This document shows, one piece after another, positions 40,370 to 49,636 of a stretch of 64,000 bases of DNA (positions are counted from its first letter, which is position 1; every line of letters begins with the position of its first letter). This DNA is from Streptomyces griseocarneus (lineage in GTDB: Bacteria; Actinomycetota; Actinomycetes; Streptomycetales; Streptomycetaceae). The notes under the pieces are model-generated. The model did no database searches. It was not told the DNA's origin and saw only the letters and a program-made list of their open reading frames with translations. Location of the stretch: assembly GCA_003674045.1 (NCBI GenBank), contig PENC01000023.1, positions 1 through 64,000 of the forward strand, read 5' to 3'. A program made the translations under genes and the position numbers.

Positions 40370-41965
40370 ATGACGTCCGTACGCCGCACCCCGCGTCCGC
40401 CCCGACTCTCGCGTGCCACCAAGGTGTCCGCACCCCTCGCGGCGGCCGTCCTGCTCGCCCCCGGCATCACCGGCTGCAGCGACTCCGGACACGCCGCGGG
40501 GGAGCGGGACCTGACGTCCTACTACGAGCAGCACATCACCTGGAAGCCCTGTGCGAAGGAGACGGACAAGGCCGTCAAGGAGGAGACCGAGAAGGCCGAC
40601 GCCCGCGCCGAGTGCGGCAGGCTCGCCGTCCCCTACAGCTACACCGACCCCGGCAAGGGCGAACTCCACCTCGCGCTCATGCGCTACCGCACCAAGGACC
40701 AGGAGCACCGTACCGGCTCGCTCGTCCTGAACTTCGGCGGGCCCGGCGAGTCCGGGCTCCGGGAGCTCAAGGAGTACGGGCCGGACGGTTTCAGCCGGGC
40801 GGGCACCCGCTACGACCTCGTCAGCTTCGACCCCCGCGGCGTCGGCGCCAGCTCCCCGGTGCTCTGCGGCGGCGGCCCGGCCGCGTACGAGCGCCCGACC
40901 TCCCCCGACCTGCCGGGCCCCGCCGGGATGGCCGACTTCCTGGAGGCCCAGGAGAAGGCCCTCCAGCGCTGCAAGCGCACCGCGGGCCGCATCATCCCCT
41001 ACGTCGGCACCGTCAACGCCGCCCGCGACCTGGACGTGCTCCGCGCGGCACTCGGCGAGAAGAAACTCGACTACCTCGGCTTCTCCTACGGCACCAAGCT
41101 CGGCGCCGTCTACGCGCACCGCTTCCCCAAGAACGTCGGCCGCATGGTCATGGACGGGGTGGACGAGCCCGCCCCCAACCTCAAGGACACCACCCTCGCC
41201 CAGACGGCCGCCTACCAGCGGGCGCTGCGCCACGCCGTCGAGCTGTGCACCAGCCGCGGCGACGAGGACTGCATGCTCGGCTCCGACACCGACAAGGCGA
41301 TGGCGAACGTCGCCCGCGCCTTCGACCGGCTCGACGACCAGCCCCTCGACTGGCCCGGCGGCCGGAAACTCGACCGCGAGGCCGCCATCGAGGAGACCAT
41401 GGGCCTGCTGCGCTCCCGGGAGAGCCTGCCCGAGACCCCCAACCTGCTGGCCGCCATCATCTACCACGTACGTCCCGGCGAGGCCGCGGAACTGGGCCGC
41501 GCCGCCGCCGACCGGGCGACCGGCAGACGGGAGGACAGCGGCCACGACGGCATCGAGGAGGCCATGACGGCCATCAACTGCGCCGACACCGCGGACCGCT
41601 ACTCCGTCGAGCAAGTCGTCTCCGCGTACCACGAGTTCGTCCGCGCCTCACCCGTCTTCGGCCCGTTCATGGCCGCGGGCATGGCCACCTGCACCGGCTG
41701 GCCGCAGTCCGGCGACGACGCCTCGCACGACGTACGGGCCGACGGCGCCCCCAAGATCCTCATGCACACCACCGAGTACGACCCGGCCACCCCCGTCCAG
41801 TGGCTGCGCCGGATGGCCGACGCGGTCGGCCCCGCCGTCACCATGACCGACACCGGCGGCGGGCACAGCGTCTACGGCACCCAGGACGCCGGATGCGTCA
41901 ACGAGCGCATCGACGCGTTCCTGATCGACGGCACCCTGCCGCCCGACCGCAGCACCTGCACCTGA
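40370..41965 (+). CDS. Secreted alpha/beta hydrolase lipoprotein (S33 tripeptidyl aminopeptidase-like)
   Basis: 531 residues. Lipobox ending PGITGCSDSG (Cys about 36). The oxyanion and nucleophile motifs are NFGGPGESG near 125 and GFSYGTKLGAVYA near 240 with Ser in G-x-S-x-G. A late Asp lies in EYDPATPVQW and the His in GGGHSVYG. This is the SlpD/SlpE-type aminopeptidase family (alpha/beta-hydrolase with TAP-like C-terminal domain), which removes tripeptides from exported proteins. Monocistronic. Confidence 0.9.
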   Translation: MTSVRRTPRPPRLSRATKVSAPLAAAVLLAPGITGCSDSGHAAGERDLTSYYEQHITWKPCAKETDKAVKEETEKADARAECGRLAVPYSYTDPGKGELHLALMRYRTKDQEHRTGSLVLNFGGPGESGLRELKEYGPDGFSRAGTRYDLVSFDPRGVGASSPVLCGGGPAAYERPTSPDLPGPAGMADFLEAQEKALQRCKRTAGRIIPYVGTVNAARDLDVLRAALGEKKLDYLGFSYGTKLGAVYAHRFPKNVGRMVMDGVDEPAPNLKDTTLAQTAAYQRALRHAVELCTSRGDEDCMLGSDTDKAMANVARAFDRLDDQPLDWPGGRKLDREAAIEETMGLLRSRESLPETPNLLAAIIYHVRPGEAAELGRAAADRATGRREDSGHDGIEEAMTAINCADTADRYSVEQVVSAYHEFVRASPVFGPFMAAGMATCTGWPQSGDDASHDVRADGAPKILMHTTEYDPATPVQWLRRMADAVGPAVTMTDTGGGHSVYGTQDAGCVNERIDAFLIDGTLPPDRSTCT

Positions 41966-42153
41966 CCGGCCCCGGCACGGCCCCGGCCGGGCGCTGCTCC
42001 ATTGGGAGGGACTGCGACGGCCGCCGGGGTGGCGCCACGGCGGCCCGGGGCAGGCATCAGCTCCGGAGGGGCGTCGGCTGGTACGCCCCCGCCGGAATCC
42101 GCCCGCGCCGCCGGAAGGCCCCGCGGGCAGCAGAGGAACGGAGCAGCGAAACG

Positions 42154-42681
42154 ATGCGTATGCGACACCGGGCCGGTACCGCGGTGGCGGCCCTCGCGCT
42201 GGCGGCGGCATCGGCGGGCACGGCGCTCGCCACGGAGTGCGAACACGACGAGAACTTCCTGACCACGTTCCACCAGGGCGGCATGGCGGAGATCGCCGCG
42301 GGCAAGGACGCCGCCCGCCACGCCGTGCTGCGCTGCACCAAGGAGACCGGGGAGGTGCTCGTCGCCGACCACACACGTCTCGACGACCAGCTCAGGGCCC
42401 TGGCGAAACGGCTGAACGTGTCCCTGCCCAGCTCGACCACGCCCGAGCAGCAGCAGGAGATGAAGGACATCACGAAACGGGCCGGCACCCGCGGCTACGA
42501 CACGGCGTGGCTGAAGGCGCAGGAGACCGCGCACGTCGCCACGCTGAAACTGATGGACGACGAGATCTCCGGCGGCAAGGACCGCGAGGTACGCGAGGAT
42601 GCCCGCAAGGCCCGCCCGTACATCGCCCGCCACCTGGACCTCGTGCGCGACTGCGTCCGCAAGTCCCCCGGCAAGTCCTGA
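42154..42681 (+). CDS. DUF4142 exported protein
   Basis: 175 residues with a signal peptide (GTAVAALALAAASAGTALA) and a four-helix DUF4142 domain: NFLTTFHQGGMAEIAAGKDA, then VADHTRLDDQLRALAKRLNV and DDEISGGKDREVREDARKAR. The family is periplasmic/extracytoplasmic, ferritin-like in fold, with unknown function. Two Cys near the N-terminus (ECEHDENF and LRCTKE) may pair. Convergent with the SpoIIE phosphatase gene. Confidence 0.88.
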   Translation: MRMRHRAGTAVAALALAAASAGTALATECEHDENFLTTFHQGGMAEIAAGKDAARHAVLRCTKETGEVLVADHTRLDDQLRALAKRLNVSLPSSTTPEQQQEMKDITKRAGTRGYDTAWLKAQETAHVATLKLMDDEISGGKDREVREDARKARPYIARHLDLVRDCVRKSPGKS

Positions 42682-42735
42682 ACACCCCGTCGGCGCGGGC
42701 GCGGGCACGGCGCCTCCCCTGCCCGCGCCGGCGGC

Positions 42736-45150
42736 TCAGACCGGTCCCGCCGCCTCGTGCGGCAGCGGCTGTTCGGCCCAGATGGTCTTGCCGTCGGCCG
42801 TGAAGCGCGTGCCCCAGCGTTCGGTGAGCTGGGCGATGAGCAGCAGCCCCCGGCCGCCCTCGTCGAGGACACGGGCCCGCCGCATCCGCGGTGAGGTGCT
42901 GCTGGCGTCGGAGACCTCGCAGATCAGTGCCGTGTCGGCAAGGATCAGGCGCAGCCGGATGGGCTCCCGGGCGTACCGGATGGCGTTGGTCACCAGCTCG
43001 CTGACGACCAGTTCGGTGGTGAAGCCCAGCTCCTCCAGGCCCCAGGCCGCCAGTTGCTCGGCGGCGCTCTTGCGCGCGTCGGCGACCGCGGTGTGCTCGG
43101 CGGGCAGGCCCCATTCGCGTACGCGCGCCGGGTCGAGCGCGCGGGTGCGGGCCAGGAGCAGCGCCACGTCGTCGGCGGGCGGCTCCGCCCGGTCGGGCAG
43201 CAGGGCGTCCAGCACGTCGTCGCAGACGGCCTCCAGGGGCGCGGCGGCGTCGGTGAGCAGCTCGCGCAGCCGGACCGTGCCCGCCCCCGTCCCGTGGTCG
43301 CGTCCCTCGACCAGCCCGTCGGTGTAGAGCGCGAGGAGGGTGCCTTCCGGCAGCTCGAACTCGGCGGCCTCGAACGGCAGCCCGCCCAGGCCGAGCGGCG
43401 GGCCGCTGGGCAGGGGCGCGGAACGCGCGGTGCCCCCGGGCAGCAGCAGGACGGGCGCGGGGTGCCCGGCGCGGGCCATGGCGCAGCGCCGCGACACCGG
43501 GTCGTAGACGACGTACAGGCAGGACGCGCCCGTCTCCCGCACCGTGCCCGCCGCCCTCGTCTGCCCCTGTGCCAGCTGGATGACCAGGTCGTCGAGGTGG
43601 GTGAGGAGTTCGTCGGGCGGCAGGTCGAGGTCGGCGAGCGTCCGCACCGCGGCCCGCAGCCTGCCCATGACGGCCGACGCCTGCAGGCCCCGGCCCACGA
43701 CGTCGCCGACGACCAGCGCCACCCGGGCGCCGGACAGCGGGATGACGTCGAACCAGTCGCCCCCGATGCCCGCCTGCTCGTCGGCGGGCAGATAGCGCGA
43801 GGTGACCTCGACGGCGCTCTGGTCCGGCAGCCTGTTGGGCAGCAGGCTGCGCTGGAGGGTGAGCGCGGCCGCGCGTTCCAGGGCGTACCGCCGCGCGTTG
43901 TCCACGCACGCGCCCGCCCGGGCCGCGATCTCCGTGGCGAGCAGCAGGTCGTCCACGTCGTAGGCGCCGGAACGGCGGACGAAGACGGCCACGCCCAGCG
44001 TGGTGTCACGCGCGCTCAGCGGCACGGCGAGCACGGAGTCCGCGTCGCCGACGGGCACGGGCAGGGCGGCCCCGGGCAGCCACGCGCGCACCGCCGGGTC
44101 GTCACCGCGGTGCAGGGACGCGCGGCCGGAGGCGAGCGCGAGGGCGGGCGGGGAGTCCGGCGGACAGCGGCGTGCCGCGGCCGGGGACGTGGCAGGCACG
44201 GAGGCATCGGCGGCGCGGGCGGCCACGCGGCGCAGGGCGCCGGGACCCCGCGCGGGCGCGGCCTGGTGTCCGTCGCCCCCGAGGACGGAGTCGAGCAGGT
44301 CCACCGCGACGAAGTCCGCGAACGGCCCGGCGGTGACCTCCGCGAGCTCCTCGGCGGTGCGGGTCATGTCCAGGGACGTGCCGATCCGCGCCCCGGCGTC
44401 GTTCACCAGTGCCAGCCGCTGCCGGGCGCGGTGCTCCTCGGTGTGGTCGACAGCGGAGAGGGAGACGCCCTGCACCCGGCCGTCCGCGTCCTTGAGCGGG
44501 GTGAAGAAGGAGGCCCACGCGCGCTCCCGGGTCTCGCCGGGTGTGCGGAAGTACATGTCCGTACGGATGGCCTCGCCGGTGCGCAGCGCCCGGGCCATCA
44601 GCATGCCGAGTTCCTCGTACGGAGCGCCCGGGTGGATGTCCGAGAGGCGCCGTCCCAGCATCTGGGCCTCGGGCTGCCCGGTCAGGACGAGCATCTCGTC
44701 GTTGAGGCCCGCCAGCCGCAGCTCGCGGTCGTAGACGGAGGTGGCGATGGGGGACTGGAGGAACGCCAAGTCGTTGAGCGCGAGGGCCGCCCCCGGGGCG
44801 CCGGGCACGGGATCCGGCCCCTCCCGCAGAGCCGTCAGAACGAGCCAGTCCACGCCGCCGTCGCCGTCCGGACAGGGACACGCCCGGACGGGGACGCTCA
44901 CCGTGCGGCCGTCGCGGTGCCGCGTGGACAGCAGGCCCTCCCACGGGGCCGGGGCGGCCAGCGCCTTCAGCGCCGAGACGGGCAGGGGCTCGGCGAGCAG
45001 CGTCGAGGCGGGGCGGCCGACGATCTCGTCGGGGCCGTGCCCCAGCAGCCGCTGGGCCAGGGGGCTCCACAGGCTGACGGTGCCCCGCCCGTCGACGGCG
45101 GCGACGGGGACCGCCGCCGGCTCGGGAGAAGTATCGGCTTGGGCATCCAT
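42736..45150 (-). CDS. PAS-PAS-GAF-PP2C(SpoIIE)-HATPase signalling protein
   Basis: 804 residues. PAS domains span about 15-125 and 130-245. A GAF domain lies around 255-405 (LALVNDAGARIGTSLDMTRT, then SVLAVPLSARDTTLGVAVFV). A PP2C/SpoIIE phosphatase spans about 430-650 with metal motifs GGDWFDVIPL and VGDVVGRGLQA. A C-terminal HATPase_c anti-sigma kinase-like domain has ELVTNAIRYA and GGRGLLLIAQL. Such proteins phosphorylate or dephosphorylate anti-sigma antagonists in partner-switching stress pathways. No sigma factor lies nearby. Divergent from the ATP-grasp pair. Confidence 0.92.
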   Translation of the reverse strand: MDAQADTSPEPAAVPVAAVDGRGTVSLWSPLAQRLLGHGPDEIVGRPASTLLAEPLPVSALKALAAPAPWEGLLSTRHRDGRTVSVPVRACPCPDGDGGVDWLVLTALREGPDPVPGAPGAALALNDLAFLQSPIATSVYDRELRLAGLNDEMLVLTGQPEAQMLGRRLSDIHPGAPYEELGMLMARALRTGEAIRTDMYFRTPGETRERAWASFFTPLKDADGRVQGVSLSAVDHTEEHRARQRLALVNDAGARIGTSLDMTRTAEELAEVTAGPFADFVAVDLLDSVLGGDGHQAAPARGPGALRRVAARAADASVPATSPAAARRCPPDSPPALALASGRASLHRGDDPAVRAWLPGAALPVPVGDADSVLAVPLSARDTTLGVAVFVRRSGAYDVDDLLLATEIAARAGACVDNARRYALERAAALTLQRSLLPNRLPDQSAVEVTSRYLPADEQAGIGGDWFDVIPLSGARVALVVGDVVGRGLQASAVMGRLRAAVRTLADLDLPPDELLTHLDDLVIQLAQGQTRAAGTVRETGASCLYVVYDPVSRRCAMARAGHPAPVLLLPGGTARSAPLPSGPPLGLGGLPFEAAEFELPEGTLLALYTDGLVEGRDHGTGAGTVRLRELLTDAAAPLEAVCDDVLDALLPDRAEPPADDVALLLARTRALDPARVREWGLPAEHTAVADARKSAAEQLAAWGLEELGFTTELVVSELVTNAIRYAREPIRLRLILADTALICEVSDASSTSPRMRRARVLDEGGRGLLLIAQLTERWGTRFTADGKTIWAEQPLPHEAAGPV

Positions 45151-45487
45151 CGGCTTTCACCCGTTCCTCGTCTCTTGACAGCTTTCCCCCACGTATCACC
45201 GCTCAAGCCTCACGGACCGTCGCCTACACACCGTGGACGACCGGCTGCGGGGGGTGTGCCGCGCGATCCTCGCAGGTCAGGCGGTTGTGAAGGGGCAGGA
45301 GAGGCCGGGGACGCCGACATCGGAATCAGTCGGTTGGTTTCGGCTGAATTCAGGCATCCGGCGATCCAGTTGCTACGGAATCGAGACAGCCCCTGGCGTT
45401 CCTGCCCGTACGCCCATGACATCCTGAGCCGTCACAGTTCCGCCGGACGGGTCCGGCGGACGTCCGGGGATTACGAGGGTGCACCAC
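45151..45487. other. Divergent promoter region, nothing specific seen
   Basis: About 337 bases between the SpoIIE-type gene (minus) and the ATP-grasp pair (plus). No repeat, RNA gene or clear promoter consensus stood out, though both divergent transcription units must start here. Confidence 0.5.
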
Positions 45488-46360
45488 ATGAGACTCTGCT
45501 TCCTGGTGGAGGAGCAGTACCGGCGCGACGGCATGCCGGTGGACGTGATCCGCCAACTCACCGCCTGGGGCCATCGGGTGGACGTCCTGCGGCCGGGCGG
45601 TTCCCTCCTCCGGCTCTCCGGGGCGGTGCGCGCCGGCGAGCACGACGCCTGGGTGCTCAAGACCGTCTCCGGCGGCCCCGGCCTGACCCTGCTGGAGGCC
45701 GCCGCGGCCGTCGGCCTCACCACCGTCAACGACGCCCGCGCCATCCGCGGCGTACGCGACAAGGCCCTCGCCGCGGTGCTCGCCGAGAACCACGGCCTGC
45801 CCGTCCCCGCGACCTACGCGGCCGTCCGCCCGGAGGAGTTCGCCGAGCTCCCCGACGCCGCCTGGCCTCTGGTGGTCAAACCCGCCGACGGCAGCTCCGG
45901 CCGGGCCGTCCGCCTCGTGCCGTCCCCCGACCAGCTGTCCGCCGCGGCGGAGCCGGGCGGCGGGCTGCTGATCGCCCAGCCCTACGTGCCCAATTCGGGC
46001 GTCGACCTCAAGGTGTACTGCGTCGACGGCGAGTTCTACGCGACCGAGCGCCGCTCACCGCTCCACCCCGACCGGCCCGCCCACGAGCGCCACGTGCCGC
46101 TCACCCCCGAGGTGGCGGCCGTCGCCGCGGAGGTCGGCGCCGTCTTCGGCCTCGACCTGTACGGCGTGGACGTCGTCCTCGGCCCCGACGGACCGATGGT
46201 CGTGGACGTCAACGACTTCCCGAGTTTCCGTCAGGTGCCCGACGCGGTGGCCAAGGTGGCCTGGGCCATCCTGCGGCTCGCCGACGCGGGCCCCGACCGG
46301 CACGCCCCCGCGCCGCTGCTCACGGCCGCCGCGCCCGCCCCGGTCGGGGGCGCCGCGTGA
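45488..46360 (+). CDS. RimK-like ATP-grasp ligase A
   Basis: 290 residues (ATG 45488; an in-frame GTG at 45479 is possible). ATP-grasp features: LVVKPADGSSGRAVRLV near 128, LLIAQPYVPNSGVDLKVYCV near 160, and the Mg/ATP motif VDVNDFPSFRQ near 238. It resembles RimK and inositol-kinase-like ligases that join a carboxylate to an amine through an acyl-phosphate. The stop overlaps the next ligase start (GTGA), so the two are made together. The substrate is unknown. Confidence 0.85.
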   Translation: MRLCFLVEEQYRRDGMPVDVIRQLTAWGHRVDVLRPGGSLLRLSGAVRAGEHDAWVLKTVSGGPGLTLLEAAAAVGLTTVNDARAIRGVRDKALAAVLAENHGLPVPATYAAVRPEEFAELPDAAWPLVVKPADGSSGRAVRLVPSPDQLSAAAEPGGGLLIAQPYVPNSGVDLKVYCVDGEFYATERRSPLHPDRPAHERHVPLTPEVAAVAAEVGAVFGLDLYGVDVVLGPDGPMVVDVNDFPSFRQVPDAVAKVAWAILRLADAGPDRHAPAPLLTAAAPAPVGGAA

Positions 46361-47190
46361 GGATCGGCCTGCTGACACCCGCGCCCGACCACCCGCTGCT
46401 GGCCGCGACCACCGCGCTGCTGACCCCCCATCACCAGGTGGAGGCGCTGGACCCGGTCCATGCCACGCTGCCCTCCCCGGCCCGCGCCCCCGAGTCCCTC
46501 GCCGACGTCTACCTGCTGAAGACCCGGACCCCGCGGGCCCTGGCCTTCGCCCGCTACCTCGAACAGCACGGCGCCCCCGTGCTGAACTCCGCCGACGCCA
46601 CCGAGCTGTGCCAGGACCGCACCGCCATGGCCGACACCGCGCTCGCCGCGGGCCTGCCCTTCGCGGTCACCGGCGCCACCACCACCCTCCCGCGCCTGGC
46701 CGCCTGGGACGGCCTGACCTACCCGGTGGTCGTCAAGAGCCGCCACAGCCGCCGCCACGACCTCGTCGCCAAGGTGGACGACGCGGCGGGACTGCGCGCA
46801 CTGGCCGCGCAGTGGCCGGACGAGCCGGTCGTCGTCCAGGACTGGACCCCCAACGACGGCTGGGACCGCAAACTGTGGGTCGTCGGCGACCGGGTCTTCG
46901 CCGCCCTCCGCCGCTCGGAGCTCGCCGAAGGCCCCCGCGACACCGAGTCCGTCCGCGCCGCCGACCTCCCCGGGGAGTGGCTCGACGTGGTGCGGCGTGC
47001 CGGTGAGGTCTTCGCCCTCGACGTCTACGGCGTCGACCTGATCGACACGCCGGACGGCCCGGTCGTCGTCGACGTCAACGCCTTCCCCGGCATCCGCGGC
47101 CAGCAGGGCGCCCCCGAGGCCCTCGCGGAGCTCGCGCTGCGCACCGCGTCCGGCGACTACCGCCCGCGCGGGCTCGCCATCGGGGCCTGA
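46357..47190 (+). CDS. RimK-like ATP-grasp ligase B
   Basis: 277 residues from a GTG that overlaps the previous stop. VVVKSRHSRRHDLVAKV near 128, VVQDWTPNDGWDRKLWVVGD near 162, and VDVNAFPGIRGQ near 245 are the ATP-grasp motifs. It is a distant paralogue of its upstream partner with the same length and order. The two may act in turn on one substrate or form a heteromer. No carrier or peptide substrate gene is seen beside them. Confidence 0.85.
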   Translation: MRIGLLTPAPDHPLLAATTALLTPHHQVEALDPVHATLPSPARAPESLADVYLLKTRTPRALAFARYLEQHGAPVLNSADATELCQDRTAMADTALAAGLPFAVTGATTTLPRLAAWDGLTYPVVVKSRHSRRHDLVAKVDDAAGLRALAAQWPDEPVVVQDWTPNDGWDRKLWVVGDRVFAALRRSELAEGPRDTESVRAADLPGEWLDVVRRAGEVFALDVYGVDLIDTPDGPVVVDVNAFPGIRGQQGAPEALAELALRTASGDYRPRGLAIGA

Positions 47191-47212
47191 CGGCACCTCA
47201 GGAGCCCCGGGT

Positions 47213-48673
47213 TCAGCCCCCGGGGACGTCCCCGGCCTTCCCCGGGGACGTCTCCGCGAAGAACGTCGGCCTGCGGTCCTCCCACGGCACCGCCTGCTCC
47301 AGCTGCGCGGCCACCCGCAGCAGCAGATCCTCCCTGCCGTGGGCGGCGACGAGCTGCACCCCGATCGGCAGCCCCTCACGGCTCTGCCCCAGCGGCAGGC
47401 TGATCGCCGGGTTCCCCGAGACGTTGAAGACGGCCGTGAACGGCCCGTACGCCAGGATGCGCCGCAGCCACGACCGGGCCGATTCGCCCGGCGCGTCGTA
47501 GTCCAGCGTGCCGTGCGGCGCCGGGAGCTGCCCGAGCGTCGGCGTGACCAGCACGTCGTGGCGCGTGAAGAACTCGCCCACCGGGCGCGTCACCCGGTGC
47601 TGGGCGTCCACCGCCGCCATCACGTCGAGCGCCGTGGCCGCCTCCGTCTCGCCCAGCACCGCGCGCGACACGGACTCCAGCAGCGCCGGGTCCGGCCTGC
47701 GCGGCGCCCGGAGCATCGCGGCCCCCGCCGCGTACACACTGAGCATCAGTGCCTCGACGACCGCGTCCGCGTCGACCGCCGGGCCCGTCGCCGACACCGC
47801 GTGCCCGATCCACTCCAGCACCTGACCCGCCGTCTCCGCCGCGGCGGCCACCTGTGGATCCACCGGCACACCCGACCAGGCCGCGGTCGTCACCGCCACC
47901 CGCAGCCGGCCCGGGGCGGCCCGCAGCTCCTCGGCGTAGGGCCGGGACGGCGGCGCGGCCGCGTACTTCTCGCCGACCGGCGGGGTGGCGGCCACCGCGT
48001 CGAGCAGGTGCGCCGCGTCCCGAACGGTCCGGGTCAGCCCGAACTCGACCGTCTGCCCGAAGGCGGCCTCACCGGCCGGCGGCCCGCTCGGGGTCCGCCC
48101 CCGGCTCGGCTTCAGGCCGACCAGCCCGCAGCACGACGCGGGCACCCGCAGCGACCCCGCACCGTCGTTGCCGTGCGCGAACGGCACCGCCCCCGCGGCC
48201 ACCAGCGCCGCGGCCCCGCCGCTCGAACCGCCCGCACCCCGCTCCGGTGCCCACGGATTGCGCGTCGGCCCGTACCGCACCGACTCCGTCGCGAAGCTCA
48301 ATCCCAGCTCCGGAGCCGTCGTCTGACCCAGCGCCACCAGCCCCGCCGCCCGGAAGCGCGCCATGAGGCCGTGGTCCTCCCCGGCCACCGCGCCCCGGAT
48401 GCTCCGGCTGCCGAGCGTGAAGGGCACGCCCCGCGCGAACGGTCCGCTGTCCTTGACCACGAACGGCACGCCCGCGAACGGCCCGTCCGGCGCGTGGTCG
48501 AGCGCGGGCTCGAACAACGGCAGGGTCAGCGCGCCCAGCTCGGCGCCCGCCAGCGCGAGCGCCCGCCGCGCCACCGACTCGACCTCGGCGGCGCTCACCT
48601 CCCGCGACCGGATCAGCGAGCGCAGGCCCACGGCGTCCAGATGGGCGTATTCGTACAGTTCCAGCGGTGCCAC
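47213..48673 (-). CDS. Amidase signature family hydrolase
   Basis: 486 residues from GTG 48673 (APLELYEYAHLDAVGLRSLI). Amidase signature Ser-cisSer-Lys: Lys in PFVVKDSGP near 77, cis-Ser in GAGGSSGGAAALVAAG near 155, and nucleophile Ser in GNDGAGSLRVPASCCGLVGL near 180. The family hydrolyses amides (GatA-like fold), but the absence of gatB/gatC neighbours argues against tRNA-dependent amidation. It is convergent with the ATP-grasp genes, 22 bases apart. Confidence 0.9.
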   Translation of the reverse strand: MAPLELYEYAHLDAVGLRSLIRSREVSAAEVESVARRALALAGAELGALTLPLFEPALDHAPDGPFAGVPFVVKDSGPFARGVPFTLGSRSIRGAVAGEDHGLMARFRAAGLVALGQTTAPELGLSFATESVRYGPTRNPWAPERGAGGSSGGAAALVAAGAVPFAHGNDGAGSLRVPASCCGLVGLKPSRGRTPSGPPAGEAAFGQTVEFGLTRTVRDAAHLLDAVAATPPVGEKYAAAPPSRPYAEELRAAPGRLRVAVTTAAWSGVPVDPQVAAAAETAGQVLEWIGHAVSATGPAVDADAVVEALMLSVYAAGAAMLRAPRRPDPALLESVSRAVLGETEAATALDVMAAVDAQHRVTRPVGEFFTRHDVLVTPTLGQLPAPHGTLDYDAPGESARSWLRRILAYGPFTAVFNVSGNPAISLPLGQSREGLPIGVQLVAAHGREDLLLRVAAQLEQAVPWEDRRPTFFAETSPGKAGDVPGG

Positions 48674-49143
48674 TGCTCTTCTTCGTGCCTCTCGTGCGGA
48701 TGGTCGGGGACCAGACTGACCCATGCCCACCGCCCGGGGCCACCGAATTCCTCCGCCGCGCGGGGCCGCCGTCGCCCTCGCAGATGCTGCCGCACGCGAC
48801 ACGCCGTTTCGAACCACCCGCCCCAGCAGCCCATACCGTCACAGCGGCCGGAGCAGTCCGTAACCCCTGGCCGGGCGGAGCGTTTCACGGGACAGATTCC
48901 AGTCTCACGTCCAGTCTCACTGTCAGTCCTCATGCAACGGGGCGACCGGAGGCCGCGCAGCCGGGCGACCGGGCCGACCCGCGGGCGCCGCCGGAGCCCC
49001 GGCGCGGGAGCCCGCCGCGCGACGCGCGCCTTCCCCGGCCCCTGCGCCGGTGGCCGTCCCCCGGGCGCACACCGCGCCGTGACGGCGGGAGACGGCCGCC
49101 GCACCTTCGTGAGGGCCGGCGACGCCGACCCGAGGGAGCCCGT
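48674..49143. other. Intergenic region before the Hyc-like operon, with short direct repeats
   Basis: About 470 bases. TCCAGTCTCAC occurs at 48898-48908 and 48910-48920 (12-base period), followed by a weaker third copy (GTCAGTCCTCA). These lie about 225 bases before the first hyc-like gene and may be regulator sites. Open frames elsewhere in the gap look non-coding. Confidence 0.5.
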
Positions 49144-49626
49144 ATGAGCCTGCTGCGCAAGATCCGCGAGACCGGACGGGTGGCCGAGGACGCGCCACCC
49201 CGCCCGGCCCCCGCCGCACCCCCCGCGGCCCGGCGGCTGGCCGGTTCGGTCCAGGTGCGCTGCGTCGACGCCGGATCGTGCAACGGCTGCGAGATCGAGA
49301 TCGCGGCGGCCTTCGGGCCGGTGTACGACGCCGAACGCTACGGGGCCCGGCTCGTGGCCTCGCCCCGCCACGCCGACGTCGCCCTCGTCACCGGCCCTGT
49401 CACCCGCAACATGGCCGAACCCCTGCGGCGCACCGTCGCCGCCATGCCCCGCCCCCGGCTCGTCATGGCGGTCGGCGACTGCGCCCTGAACTGCGGGGAG
49501 TTCGCCGGGGGCCACGGCGTCGAGGGTGCCGTGACCGACGTCGTCCCCGTCGACCTCCGGATCGAGGGCTGCCCGCCCGGACCCGAGCGGATCGTGGCGG
49601 CGCTGCGCGCCGTGACCGGCCGGTGA
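49144..49626 (+). CDS. NuoB/HycG-like iron-sulfur subunit
   Basis: 160 residues. The [4Fe-4S] ligands of the NADH dehydrogenase 20-kDa/hydrogenase small-subunit family are present: CVDAGSCNGCEIEI near 37-50, GDCALNCGEF near 116 and EGCPPGPERI near 141. First gene of a six-gene plus-strand operon whose order matches the Mycobacterium tuberculosis Rv0082-Rv0087 (hyc-like) locus. It would be the electron-transfer subunit on the cytoplasmic arm of a membrane complex. Confidence 0.9.
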   Translation: MSLLRKIRETGRVAEDAPPRPAPAAPPAARRLAGSVQVRCVDAGSCNGCEIEIAAAFGPVYDAERYGARLVASPRHADVALVTGPVTRNMAEPLRRTVAAMPRPRLVMAVGDCALNCGEFAGGHGVEGAVTDVVPVDLRIEGCPPGPERIVAALRAVTGR

Positions 49627-49636
49627 GGGCTCGCGC

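Noticed and set aside
43054..46350. Very long open frame on the plus strand (over 1,300 codons, ending at 47190)
   Set aside because: Only its last 277 codons (46357-47190) encode a recognisable protein. The rest is the antisense of the SpoIIE-type gene and an out-of-frame reading of ATP-grasp A, with Arg/Gly/Val-rich translation typical of GC-rich shadow frames.
47213..48673. GatA subunit of the tRNA-dependent amidotransferase
   Set aside because: The amidase signature is present, but there is no gatC or gatB nearby, and the protein reads like a general amidase.
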